Position numbers and translations under genes: made by a program. This document shows, piece after piece, positions 1 through 9,472 of a stretch of 26,157 nt of DNA. How positions within the stretch are numbered: the first letter of the stretch is position 1; the number at the start of each line of letters is the position of its first letter. Where the stretch lies: NCBI GenBank assembly GCA_009760855.2, contig WPIO01000426.1, positions 22,501-48,657 on the forward strand, given 5' to 3'. The notes below the pieces were generated by a model that did no database searches, was not told where the DNA came from, and worked only from the letters and a program-made list of their open reading frames with translations. Source of the stretch: Cristatella mucedo. Its lineage: Eukaryota > Bryozoa > Phylactolaemata > Cristatellidae.

Positions 1-136
1 TGAGCCTGTAAGACCTCCTCAGAAACCGGTGGCTCGTTATCATCCGGCCACAACGTGATTTGTCGCTGGTGAGAGTCATCCATATGTAATGTATCTCCGT
101 CAGTAACTCCACAAAGTCATAAAGACCATGTGGGTG

Positions 137-1052
137 TTACGCAGGAGAGTTTTGTATAGCACACTCACAGCCTAAGCGGCTTTCGGCTCGCATTCGGTAC
201 CCAACAGACTTCGTCTCACGCAACAAAGAAAAAGTGGGAAGCATAGCAGAGTTAGGAGAGCAGTAGAGGTAGTGAGTAGCATAGAAGAAGCAGTTCAGGA
301 CCGCTGAAAAAGATGTGCCATAGTCGGTAGTCGATGAGTAGATGTCGTTGCGTAAGAATTGTGGAAGCGAGTTCCACAGTCTAGGACCTGCAGAGGTAAA
401 GCTTCTGTCGCCAACTGTCTTTAGGCGGAGGAATGGGACAGCTAATTTATTGTCCACACTGGACCTGAGGGCGCGAACAGGCTGAAACTGATGCAGCAGT
501 TCAGCTAGGTACGAAGGAGCCCAGCCGTGGCGGGCCTTGTGGGTCAGCGTAAGAACTTTGCTCCGTATCCTTTGCTCAACCGGCCACCATCCTAGCTCTT
601 TCAGCAAAGGTGACACGTGCTCAAACTGCTGGGACTTGAAGACCAGCCTTGCAGCCATATTCATAGTCCGCTGTAGTGGCATAATAGCTTTCTTTGGTAG
701 CCCAGCCAAAAGGGAATTACAATAATCAAGCCGAGACAGAACTATGAGCTATTTTAATTTTTTACAAGCCCCTGTGGGAGACAGCTCTAATCTTGGATAG
801 GGTTCGGATGTGATGGCTAGCTGTAGAGGCAGTCTTCTGAATGAAGCTTTTGAAATTGAGGCAGCTGTCGAACACGACACCTAGATTACGGGCACGTGAT
901 GAAGGTCGCACAATAGCATCACCTATTAGAAGAGCAAAGCCTTTTAATCCGGCCACACGCTTAGGGTGTCCTGTGAGAAGCAGTTCGGTTCTATCGTCAA
1001 TTAATTTCAGGATGTTTTTTCCGACATCCAGGATCGAATATCGGCAAGGCAA
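137..1052 (-). pseudogene. LINE A ORF2 C-terminal region (copy 1)
   Basis: Two frames, 1052-762 and 709-137, cover the conserved region after the RT palm: DDRTELLLTGHPKR, ARNLGVVFDSCLNF, then LARVF-like RLVFKSQQFEHVSPLL, LGWWPVEQRI, LAELLHQFQP and SAGPRLWNSLPQFLR. The thumb-like and C-terminal segments of L2/CR1 ORF2 proteins have this layout, including the LP-R-I and W-SLP signatures. A frameshift separates the two halves near 735. The same region occurs in the truncated copies at 9526, 20620-21441, 21801-22286 and 22323-22619, which gives a five-way comparison within the window. Confidence 0.85.
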
Positions 1053-1927
1053 GCATTCAGTTTCTCAGTTGCTGCAGCAGATTCCGACGGTTTAAATGAC
1101 AAATACAACTGAGTATCGTCAGCATAGAAGTGATATCCTATTCCATGGGCCTTAATCACTTTTCCCAGAGGTTGCGTATAAATAGAGAACAGCAAGGGAC
1201 CAAGTACAGACCCTTGAGGGACTCCACAGGTGACCCTTCTCATGTCTGAGACCTGACCCCCACACGACACGGATTGAACACGATCAGACAAGTATGATTT
1301 AAACCACGCCAGTGCTTCGTCGGCCAGACCGATCGTTGTTCTCAATCGTTCAAGCAGAACTTCGTGGTCAATGGTGTCGAAGGCAGCAGACAGATCTAGC
1401 TGAGCTTGAGCAGTAACATTCCCGTCGTCGTTGCCACGTAGAATGTCATTGCTAACACGGAGGAGAGCAGTTTCAGTACAGTGCTGCCTCTTGAAACCTG
1501 ATTGAAATGTTTCTGACATTCCATTATTTTCAAAATGTTCAACTAGCTGCTTAGCAACAATTTTTTCAAGAATCTTTGATAAGAACGGAAGAAGGGAAAC
1601 TGGACGATAGTTTGCTAGGACCTCTGTGTCTAATCCAGGCTTTTTAAGAATAGGTCTAATGATTACCGATTTGAAGGACTTGTCGACGATCCCTATTCCC
1701 AAAGAAGCATTAGAAATCTTGGTTATGGCAGGGCTAAGTTGGTCTGCAAGTGAAGACCACAGAGATGAAAGTATAGGGTCTTCAGGAGACGAGCTCTTTT
1801 TACTAGACCTTATTAAGGCAGCCACATCACAGGCAAAAACATCAGTTAACCTTTTAAGAAAGGTCACAGGTTGAGGAACGGCGATTGATTTGGTCGGAGT
1901 GGGCTTAATGGAGGCACGAATGTGCAC
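1007..1927 (-). pseudogene. LINE A reverse transcriptase domain (copy 1)
   Basis: A 306-codon frame encodes the RT core: NYRPVSLLPFLSKILEK (block 1), FQSGFKRQHCTETALL (block 2), LDLSAAFDTIDHEVLLERL with catalytic Asp (block A), VPQGSVLGPLLFSIY (block B) and HFYADDTQLYL with the YADD catalytic pair at 1115-1126 (block C). This enzyme would copy LINE RNA at the nicked target. All catalytic residues are present, so this domain alone is intact. The frame ends at 1007 after a six-A run (1015-1020), while the conserved continuation lies in the frame opening at 1052. Relative to copy A3 it has small changes such as AQAQLDLS for ALSLLDLS. Confidence 0.9.
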
Positions 1928-2393
1928 AATTTTTCAGTAAAGAAGGCTGAAAACTTTTCGGCTGAGCCCTTAATATCTGGGAAGTGAGACCTCACAGCAT
2001 TGGCCAGTAAATGGTTTACTGTCTTATAAATCTGTTTAGTGTCCGACTGGCAGGAATTCAGTTTTCCAATGAAAAAAGAAGCCCTGGCTTTTTCAAGCTT
2101 TCGGGTGTAAACTCGAAGGAAGTCTTTAAAATTGACTAGGTCAGCCTCAGACCCCGATTTCTTGAAACGACGTTCCAGCCTGCGCTTAACACGGCGCATC
2201 TAAAGGAGTTTTTTGTAAATTGAAAGCAATCTCGACGACTTTGAACACAGATAGAGCGAACAGGAGCATGCTTGTCAAGAGCACTCCTGAGTGTCATGTT
2301 CATCGCATCAGTGAGGGTATCGAGGCTGCCGGTCAAGTCTGAATGCAGATCAAGAAGGCCTGCATCACAAAAAGATTTCAAAAACTTGTCCAT
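1864..2393 (-). pseudogene. LINE A ORF2 connector between endonuclease and RT (copy 1)
   Basis: Two overlapping frames cover the linker: 2393-2136 and 2199-1864. The second contains a basic stretch (MRRVKRRLERRFKKSG) typical of the segment between endonuclease and RT in L2-like elements. The frame change falls at a run of six A (2209-2214 on the minus strand), the same place as in copy A3 at 19360-19365. In this copy the -1 frame meets a TAG at 2200-2202 directly before the ATG, so even slippage would not restore reading. A second frame change at an A-run (1930-1934) leads into the RT frame. Confidence 0.75.
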
Positions 2394-2409
2394 GTCAATG
2401 CTTTGTAAG

Positions 2410-3450
2410 TTACGTCGTTTGGCAAAAATTGGCTTTGCCCTGCACGTACGAGGGAGCAGGAACAGTAAACGAGACCGAACAATGATCTGAGAGGGTCAGT
2501 GGGCACACTACAAAGTCAGTGGGGAGGACATCCTTAGCGATCACGAGATCTAGAATGTGGCCACCGACGTGGGTGCTATGATTAACGTGTTGGGCCAAAC
2601 CAAAATTCTCCAGACAGTCAAGAAATGAGCGGACCTGGCTGTTGCTAGAATTGTCAACGTGAATATTAAAGTCTCCTACAATCAGTAACGGCCTGTCACA
2701 CACAAATATTTTAGCGAGGAACTCTGAAAACTCCTCTATAAACAAGCTTAGACAGCCAGGAGGTCAGTATATCGCAACGGTGAGAGGCATTGTCTTTGAT
2801 GAAGACCTGATAGCAACCGATTCAAACGATGACCCGTGCGAGAAACTGCACATTTTATAGCCAAACGATTCGCGAACAACAATTGCAACCCCGCCACCAA
2901 CCTTTTCAGAACGCGTGGACTGATAGAATGAGAACTCGGGTGGGGTGGTCTCGGAAATACAGCTGCTGGAACAAAGCGTCATCCAGGTTTCGGTAAGCAG
3001 AAATGCATCTAGCTTCTAGTGGACCACCTGGTCGCGGATAAGTAACCTCTTGGTTTTTAGCGAGCGGACATTTAGTAGGCGGAATTTAAGAGGCTGTCCA
3101 ACAACTGGGCGACGGCGATGAAGTGGCTCGTATTCTCTGCCGTTTTCGTCCGGCCCGGCGGACGCTGGCTCTTCGAATTTGAATTGGACCTTGGTCACGG
3201 CCGTGGGACGACGTTTCACAACGTGCTGGGCTACAGCGGGTGGGCTACTACCGCAACAAGTAATATTTAGCGCTTTAAACTTACGAGTCGTAGGTTTGTT
3301 AGCCGAGCTGTTGATGGGGCGAACGCAGGATGCAGATAGGTTCTCACTGACCCGCCGGAGAAGGCCCGCCGGTAGGTATCGACTAATAGCGACATCGCAT
3401 CTTATGCTGAGCAGGTCCTGTTTTGTGTAGCATATCCGAGGAAAGCTCAT
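2410..3450 (-). pseudogene. LINE A ORF2 N-terminus and AP-like endonuclease (copy 1)
   Basis: One frame runs from an ATG at 3450 to 2410, with TAG at 3016-3018 and TGA at 2764-2766. The first ~115 residues are basic and unrecognised. The endonuclease begins near FRLLNVRSLKTKR and continues through FLLTETW (after the TAG), GGGVAIVVR, LLIVGDFNIHVD and ILDLVIAK to LTLSDHCSVSF. The LTETW, GDFN-H and SDH blocks carry the residues expected for metal binding and catalysis in apurinic/apyrimidinic-type LINE endonucleases, which nick the target DNA. The frame is lost at about 2410, and homology resumes in another frame at 2393. The two stops make it inactive as written. Confidence 0.85.
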
Positions 3451-3530
3451 AAATAGTCACAGCGAAGATAGCAGCGAAATACCCGAAGGTATTAGAGAGA
3501 AATCAAGTAAATCCATCGTCACAAAGTGCA

Positions 3531-4627
3531 TGTAAGTGAGCAATGCGCCTTTTTGTTGGAAAGATGTTAATTTATTGCCCCTTTTAAAGAGCACATCGAT
3601 ATATTTCTTCTCAAGTGAAGCACATTCAATCGCATCAAAGAGTCCTTGTCGGAAGAAAGGCGAGTAGTGCTCTTTTCAAGGAGAAAGTATAACTGACGAT
3701 TCAACGAACTGTGTATGCAAGTGCCCGAAAGCCCAAGGAGCAGCATGCTGGCACGCTGTGAGCTGACACTCAAAGGAAACCCGGCAGCGAAGACACATGA
3801 TCGACATTTCTAACGCCAATTATTCTGCTGCATGGTACCTGTAACTCAGGCAGTCAGTCACCTAAATCAGTCTGTGCTACTGCCACGGGATTGTGGTTAC
3901 TTCAGAAGCTCTTAAATAACAAAAAGCTTTGTCGGTTGTATATTCCATATTAGTCAAAACACAAAACAAGCATGCCAGTTTAGTCGAACGTTAAATTAGC
4001 AACTGCAAGCATGAAGCTATCAAGCTTTTTTGCTGGCCATTTAGACATCAACTCACTTGCTAAAGGCTGTCAGATTTTGTCTGTGGAATGTAAGCACAGT
4101 TTTGTCCAATGGGCAACCTGAAACGGTGACAATGAACTCCGGTTGGTTAGTAAAGGAGTCAAGAGACTTGTAGTATACAACCAGTCGATTCTGAGCGACT
4201 GCAGTTCACACTATGATTATGCCCTTGGGAAATTTCATGTAACCTTAATCGTTAAATTTTAAAATAATCCAGGAAAAACCAAACGGAAAGTTGACCACGG
4301 ACTATCCGGTTTCCGTTTTGGCAAGGATTTGTTGTGTAGATTCACGCCGATTGAAGCTACCTTAAATCAACCGTTAGGTATCGGGAATGACCTGTGCAGT
4401 TCATTCGTAGACAAAAGGAATTACCGAAACCTTAACAGAGGTTCGCTTACGTACGTAGTACTACATTTCTATATCAGTAAGGTTTTTTTTGCACCTTGCC
4501 AATTGCGGGGTTTAACAGGGATGGATAAGAATAGACGCCAGTTTGTAAAAGGACTTGATGCTTGGCACTGCCAATTTTTTTTACTACTTTTGATGGATTC
4601 AAGTGGCTTGGAGGTTGGAGCCCTTTC
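3531..4627. other. No gene recognised
   Basis: Several short open frames exist on both strands, for example 3567-3773 on the minus strand, but none shows a known motif or is longer than expected by chance. The 3567-3773 frame lies upstream of LINE A ORF2 on the same strand and could in principle be LINE leader or ORF1 residue, but nothing in it supports that. Confidence 0.5.
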
Positions 4628-4858
4628 CATTACTTGCTTTACCGCTTAAAAATTAGCATTCGAAATGGCGAGACAGTTTATCTTACTCAATTTAGCGAGG
4701 TGCAAAGTCATTTGCAACAGCAATCTGCACTTCCGCCAGCAAATGTTAGGTGGATTTGCCATACGATTAGTGCAAACTGTGGTGTTGGCCTGAGCCGTTG
4801 AGTTAATTGTAATGCGTTGTTTGTGAGTGAACCTCTGTAGTGACATTTCTGGAGAGAA
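4628..4858 (+). repeat. Unknown dispersed repeat C, copy 1
   Basis: This stretch aligns with 9196-9432 in the same orientation. Shared blocks include CTTT(A/G)CCGCTTA, GTTCGAAAT-like sequence, GAAGTCATTTGCAA/CAAAGTCATTTGCAA and, near the end, GTTGGCC(T/C)GAGCCGTTGAGT with AGTAATGCG-like sequence. The copies are strongly diverged. No coding potential is obvious and neither LINE family contains it. Its orientation and class are unknown. Confidence 0.55.
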
Positions 4859-4987
4859 GACTAAGAAATAAGAGTCTGGGGAACGAAGGAATCTTAATTG
4901 AAGTTCTCTACATACAGTCTTTGTCTATCGATGACTGATGAAGATGGATAGCAGCATTCGCCCCGATAATTGCAATCAATCGATGCG

Positions 4988-5366
4988 AACAGATTTCAAT
5001 AATTTGTCCATGTTTTGTGTCTATGATTTGTCTATGTTATTTATCATTGATTTGTCTATATTAATTTTTCTCTGTCAATGATGTTTAAGTTACGTCGCTG
5101 GACAAGTTCGCCTGTACTTACGGGGTAGCAGGAACAGTAAACGAGACCAAACAATGATCCAAGAAGGTCTCCCGAGAGGGTCAGTGGGCACACCACAAGG
5201 TCTGAGAGGCAAGGTCAGTGGGGAAGGACAATCGTTGTGATCACCAGATCTGGAGTATGGCCAACAACGTGGGAGTACGATTACCGTGTTGGACCAAACA
5301 CAAATTATCAAGACAGTCAGGAAATGAGCGGACCTACCTGTTGATAGGGTGGTCAACGTGAATATA
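4988..5366 (-). mobile_element. LINE A endonuclease fragment (A5)
   Basis: The plus-strand text matches 2371-2665 of LINE A copy 1: AGATTTCAA...TTGTCCATG, TTAAGTTACGTCG, GCAGGAACAGTAAACGAGACC, GAGGGTCAGTGGGCACA, GAAATGAGCGGACCT and TCAACGTGAATAT. It corresponds to the C-terminal half of the endonuclease domain on the minus strand. The copy is heavily mutated, with small internal duplications (GGTC-AGAGGCAA near 5200-5215) and a degenerate tandem repeat in its right-to-left equivalent of the linker. No open frame survives. Confidence 0.75.
4998..5065. repeat. Degenerate tandem repeat of a TTTGTCTATG-like unit
   Basis: The unit ATTTGTC(C/T)AT(G/A)TT recurs about three to four times (near 5001, 5029 and 5052). 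The corresponding site in LINE A copy 1 has a single CTTGTCCATGTCAATG, so the repeat probably grew from LINE A sequence after insertion. Confidence 0.45.
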
Positions 5367-5597
5367 TCGGAGCTTTCAATTCTGGTCAATTGGCGACGAA
5401 TTTCGATATCGGTCTTTGCCGCCAATCATATGCATTACCCTAAAATTAACATGCAACATAGCTTATACGTTTGATAGTTCAATTTCTCAACACTGAAATT
5501 GTTTGTTCAATGAGAATTGGGCCTTCCCCTATCTTGCTTAACTTTAATGAGAGGTTGATTATATAGTGTGAATTGTAACATTTGTCCACTTTTTGCA

Positions 5598-5915
5598 GAG
5601 CCATTGTCGTCCGGTGGTACGGTGTCCTGAATTGCCGCAATTGTTGCTATGTTCTGGGTTCAAATCTTGCGGTTGCACTTTGAATCAATGCCAAATAAAT
5701 TTTTAAACTGCGGCATTCAGAGACTGATAACACAGCATTAGCATTGAGTAGCAGAATGCTACAGCAGTTGACTGTATTGGATCAGGCTATTGCGGTCGAT
5801 TGCAATGGATCGCCAGTCACTTCCGGCGTTCCCTTTCAGAAAATGTAAGGCTGCCTAGAAAGAGATTGAGTTCTCTGAGAGCGCTTTAACAAGTGCATTG
5901 TTATTTACATTAACA
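5598..5915 (+). mobile_element. Possible tRNA-derived SINE with LINE B 3' tail
   Basis: The head has a B-box-like GGGTTCAAATCTTG (5657-5670) and, about 45 bases upstream, an A-box-like TCCGGTGGTACGGTG (5610-5624), the spacing of an internal Pol III promoter. No clean cloverleaf forms: the T-arm stem has a mismatch and G-U pairs. The last ~75 bases (about 5838-5913) match the 3' ends of LINE B copies: CAGAAAATGTAAG..CCTAGAAAGAGATTGAGTTCTC..GAGAGCGCTTTAACAA, comparable with 8903-8990, 16596-16660 and 18238-18275. A tRNA head plus a partner LINE tail is the classic SINE arrangement. Alternatively it is a chance juxtaposition of a tRNA-like stretch and a LINE B 3' scrap. Confidence 0.4.
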
Positions 5916-5929
5916 CTTTGGAAATTAGT

Positions 5930-6630
5930 CCATGTTAACTTAGATTCGTGTAAGGAGGTGCAATTCCGGCCGAGGTCACTTCCGCCCACTGGTTAGCAGG
6001 AATCGTGGAGAGTAGAGCACGCCGAGTCATAAACGGGTAAGCAAAACACCATACGGGAATTAAAAAACAAAAGTTCGTGAGGGTAAATGCCAAAAACGAT
6101 TAAAATATGTGACATTTTATTTGAGACTTTAGGGATAAAAGGTCGTTGCTTTGCCACCTTATATATGCAAGAACCGACCACAGCTGCTACGAAAAAGCCT
6201 ACCGTTACTGATTTTGTTGAAGCTTGACGACCACTTGTGCCGTTATAATATATGTCGGTAGTAGCGAATCGGTGGCATTTTCAGAAGAAATATCAATTCT
6301 TAAACACCGATAAACGAGCAAAGAGACGCTTGGTTAAGTAAGATAACATCAACAGCGACATTGCCGACAGTTTACGGCAACTCGACAGCGCCACACAGTA
6401 ATTCGTTTACAATCCTAGGATAATTAAGTTAATCGGACAAATTCTTGCTAAAAAAGATATAAACAAGAGCCGAGGTAAATCTATTACTACACTAAGTTCA
6501 TCGAACAACGCATATTGCAGAAATTTCTCACGTGAATCCGTGGCTTAGCCGGTTCCGAGAACACATAATTCGTCCAAGTACCCGCATTTAATCGACCGCT
6601 ACGCTAACTTCTCAGAAAGTAGACAGTCTT
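5930..6630. other. No gene recognised
   Basis: AT-rich unique-looking sequence. A minus-strand frame at 5993-6181 is short and without motifs. No LINE, viral or RNA signature was seen. It may be upstream regulatory DNA of the gene beginning near 6636, but nothing specific supports that. Confidence 0.4.
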
Positions 6631-6635
6631 CCATC

Positions 6636-6642
6636 TATATAG
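6636..6642 (+). promoter_or_regulatory. TATA-box candidate (TATATAG)
   Basis: TATATAG lies about 30 bases upstream of GAGGACAGGGATTG (~6662-6675), a plausible start region, and about 67 bases upstream of a consensus GTAAGT donor at 6710. It would serve as promoter for the small secreted gene at 7400-7843 if the leader intron proposed below is real. Confidence 0.3.
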
Positions 6643-6709
6643 GTGCGTTTTAAGGCTGCTTGAGGACAGGGATTGCATATACGTCAACGTTTGACAAGAC
6701 GAAGATTTG

Positions 6710-7394
6710 GTAAGTTTTGTTCGAGGTCTTTTATTGATCTCGCGTCATGTCCTCCGTGCCCGCTAACCAAGCAGTTTCGCTAAGAAAGACGCTTCCGCTA
6801 GTTTGCTGTTCCTATGAATTTGCCATAGTTCTTTGCCTTCTCAGTTTAACATTTGAGTTACTGTACCACGTCAGTGCATGTCCTAAACATGTGTTGCAGA
6901 AGGATATTTTAACAACTAACTTAAGGGCTAATCAATTGGATATAGGAGCAATTATCGTCAATTTTTGTGACCCAAAACTTCGCTCGCTGTTGAATTTTGC
7001 TTCATTGAAAATCGCCCCTGATTGAGTCCTTTCTTCTTAATTCTAGGACAATAAGGCTACGAGTATTTTGTTGGTACCGTTCAGGTTATTTATACTGGCT
7101 CGCGGTCTAAAATCGAAAGACTGCGTATAAAAAAACCTTGTTGACGTTGCTAATAAAAATTGTTTTTTTTTCAAGCAGCTGTCGCTGCATTGTTTCCGAT
7201 TAAAGCCACGCAAGGTAACGAAAAGAGTTTCTCGTTCATAATTTCGCGAAGCTCTCGGAAACCGAATGGCGTACGGAGGCTACGTAAATTAGTCTAGGGT
7301 CAGTCTGCCTGTGCTATTCAAAAGCTTTCTTTAAAAACCTGGTTCGGTACGTTGTTGTTAATAAAGGTTTTAATAAATCTGTTAATTGTTCTAG
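6710..7394 (+). other. Candidate 5'-leader intron
   Basis: GATTTG/GTAAGTTTTG gives a near-perfect donor at 6710. TTAATTGTTCTAG/AAACC gives an acceptor ending at 7394, five bases before the ATG at 7400. Removing 685 bases would join a short untranslated first exon to the coding exon. The open frame at 6747-7025 inside it has no recognised motif and is left out. The acceptor could equally be a trans-splice site in a lineage that uses spliced leaders. Confidence 0.35.
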
Positions 7395-7399
7395 AAACC

Positions 7400-7843
7400 A
7401 TGAAGCTTCTAGCCGGAGCTGTCGTTGTGTGTCTCGTTATGGGAGTGTTCGCTGCCGAGATTCGTCCAGTAAGTCGAGGAGAATTCGCAATTTCTGTCAT
7501 GGACATTTGAGAAATTATTTCAATCGCAGTGACGTAATCCGAATATCTTGAGGAAGTGGTCATTTTTATAGGAAGTCAGACAGGATGCCCAGCTGAGCAG
7601 CGAAGCACTCTCTCAGCTCAATCGAGCGTTCGAAGGTGATTCTCCAGCTGCCTTCCTATTTCACCGTCAATACGTCGTCTCTTTGTTTCTTTTAACTATC
7701 CGTGTCAATCTGTTTTCGTTCCAGTATACGCTGCTGCTAAGAGGGCATGGTACGATACATTTGGAAATATTTTGCTCGACATCACAGGAATGCGCCAAGT
7801 TTGGAACGGAGCAAAGTGGGTGTACGAAAAAGTCTCAGGATAA
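7400..7843 (+). CDS. Three-exon gene for a small secreted peptide precursor
   Basis: Coding exons are 7400-7468, 7572-7635 and 7725-7843. They are separated by introns of 103 and 89 bases with GTAAGT...TATAG and GTGATT...TTTCGTTCCAG ends. The junctions are phase 0 and phase 1, giving 83 residues and TAA at 7841-7843. Residues 1-18 are a clear signal peptide (MKLLAGAVVVCLVMGVFA). The mature part has no cysteine. A dibasic Lys50-Arg51 precedes a 32-residue, Trp-containing, amphipathic-looking segment that starts AWYDTFGN and ends EKVSG, where the final Gly could be an amidation donor. This resembles prohormone or antimicrobial-peptide precursors, but no family was recognised. Exon 2 read without splicing stays open to 7848, but the pyrimidine-rich acceptor and the sensible third exon favour the spliced model. 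Confidence 0.6.
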
Positions 7844-7892
7844 AATATAGAGATATGCCGAGTCTTTGACCTGCAATGATATTTTAGTCCAA

Positions 7893-7898
7893 AATAAA
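7893..7898 (+). terminator. Poly(A) signal AATAAA
   Basis: AATAAA lies 49 bases after the stop codon of the three-exon gene, a normal distance for a short 3' untranslated region. Confidence 0.5.
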
Positions 7899-8204
7899 GC
7901 AAAAATCAATCGCACCCGTTTGAATATCTTTCGCACCACAGTGATCACTCTTTTTCGGCCAAACAACGACAAGACGTGTGAATCTGTAGTGTCTGCCTTG
8001 TTTTCATGCTACTCGTGAAACTGCAGTTTTACAACTAATATCACTAAGCGGCCGACTAAATCTACGTATATGGTTAGTAAAATTCAGAGGTGACTTTCAC
8101 GAGAATAATACCTTGAACAATGAATTTGTGTTATTCCTTGTGAGGAACAGAATCCGAGCTAGACAATTTAACACAGTATTACGAAGCAAGCAAAGTGCTG
8201 AGCT
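7899..8204. other. Intergenic, nothing recognised
   Basis: Sequence between the small secreted gene and LINE B1. No repeat, RNA or coding signature was seen on either strand. Confidence 0.4.
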
Positions 8205-8995
8205 ATAACTTTCAGCTACATAACGATACTAAAATTCAGGCAAGTTTAGATAAGGATACCACATCTAAGTTGGTCCATTCATTTGTGACATCCCGTCTTG
8301 ACTTCTGTAACTCACTGCTTGCTGGCCTACCGGTATGTGCAATCGGTCGCTTGCAGTTAGTGCTAAACTCTGCAGCTAGGTTTGTCTTTCGTGAGCTTCG
8401 CTGTTGCCACGTCACACCACTTCTCGCCGACTGGCACTGGCTACCAGTCAAGCAACGGATCGACTTCAAGGTTTTGTCACTGACTTTTCGGTCCCGTCAT
8501 TCTTTGTCTCCAGTCTACCTACCAGATCTACTCCCCCACTAGGCGAGCATCGTAGCACCCGCTTTTCAGAATGTAACTGTACACCTATAGCTCGTACAAA
8601 CCTCTAGTCCTTTGGAGACCGTGCATTTAGTTTGTTTTCTCCCAAAGCCTGGAACTCACTCCTGAATTGTGTCACGACATCCCCAGACTTCACATTTAGA
8701 AAGAAATTAAAAAAGCAGCTTTTTATAACAGCATTTGGTGGGTCCCTGTGAATCGTCTTTTATGTGCTTAATGCGTTCTGACACTGTGAGTGCTGCCAGG
8801 AACCACACTTGCATGCTGCCCATGAGCTCGTCACTCCTAACCAAGTTATTCATGTTGTTTATCAAGCATGATATCACTCACTATTCGATGGCATTTTCTT
8901 TCCAGCAAATGTAAAGCGCCTAGAAAGTGATTGAGTTTATTTAAGGCACATTATCAAATGTATCGTTATAATGATTTTTAATATTGTTATTACAA
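8205..8995 (+). mobile_element. LINE B copy 1, 3' part
   Basis: This copy starts inside the ORF2 C-terminal region (TTTCAGCTACATAACGA) and runs to a short 3' untranslated tail. The frame 8195-8542 encodes KLVHSFVTSRLDFCNSLLAGLP, LQLVLNSAARFVFRE and PLLADWHWLPVKQRI, the C-terminal signature of L2-type ORF2 proteins. The reading then shifts, and the W-SL block (GCCTGGAACTCACTC, near 8648) lies in another frame. The tail has AAATGTAAAGCGCCTAGAAAG (near 8908), shared with the other B copies, and ends in a TTATTATTA-like A/T tract. 5'-truncated and inactive. Confidence 0.8.
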
Positions 8996-9195
8996 GAGTT
9001 GAGGCTAGTTTTTAAACGGACCGGTGCATTTGAGCGGCGTGCAACAGCCAAGAAAGAACAAGCTCATTGTTTGAAGATGCTGTGAGTTCCTTTAAACCAA
9101 ATGCCATACACTGCAATCAGATTTGGATGGCATAGCGGCCAATATTCTGACGGTTTTCGTTAGGTTTTAGTGGGTTATGGCGTTTATTAGAGCTA

Positions 9196-9432
9196 TTCAC
9201 ATTAATTGCTTTGCCGCTTACCCTATATTTATTGTTCGAAATAGCGTGACCACTTTTGGATTCAATTTAAAGAAGTGCGAAGTCATTTGCAAAAAGAATA
9301 TGAGGTCACCGAAGACAAATTGCGATTGATGTGCTATAGATTTGAGTAAATTGTGGCGTTGGCCCGAGCCGTTGAGTCTATAGTAATGCGAAGTTTGTAA
9401 ACGAGCCTCTACCATGACATTTCCCGTGAGAA
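9196..9432 (+). repeat. Unknown dispersed repeat C, copy 2
   Basis: Diverged counterpart of 4628-4858, in the same orientation. It ends just before the 5'-truncated LINE A copy at 9473. The minus-strand frame 9218-9442 that covers it does not correspond to a conserved frame in the other copy, so the repeat is probably non-coding. Confidence 0.55.
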
Positions 9433-9472
9433 CTCTTAACAAACAAGGAGTCCATGAAAAGAAGAAATCTAT

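Larger units (their letters stand above)
84..3530 (-). mobile_element. LINE A copy 1, L2/CR1-like non-LTR retrotransposon, nearly full ORF2
   Basis: Read on the minus strand, an N-terminal extension, an AP-endonuclease-like domain, a connector, a reverse transcriptase and a conserved C-terminal region follow in order. This is the ORF2 layout of L2/CR1-type elements. The 3' end at about 84 carries GATACATTACAT, a short form of the TACAT-repeat tail seen in the other A copies. The upstream limit is uncertain: ORF2 can start at 3450, and the leader may run to about 3530. No ORF1 was recognised. The copy is broken by in-frame stops at 3016-3018 and 2764-2766 and by several frameshifts, so it is not autonomous. 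Family assignment rests on RT motifs and tail type; sure of LINE, fairly sure of the L2/CR1 group. Confidence 0.9.

Noticed and set aside
537-725. Plus-strand frames over LINE A copy 1 (also 841-1095, 1626-1874, 2272-2490, 3179-3430)
   Set aside because: They are antisense to conserved LINE ORF2 frames and have no motifs of their own.
5598-5673. Functional tRNA gene
   Set aside because: Box-like sequences are present but the acceptor, anticodon and T stems do not pair properly.
6747-7025. 92-codon open frame as a gene
   Set aside because: No motif, no splice context, and it lies inside the proposed leader intron.
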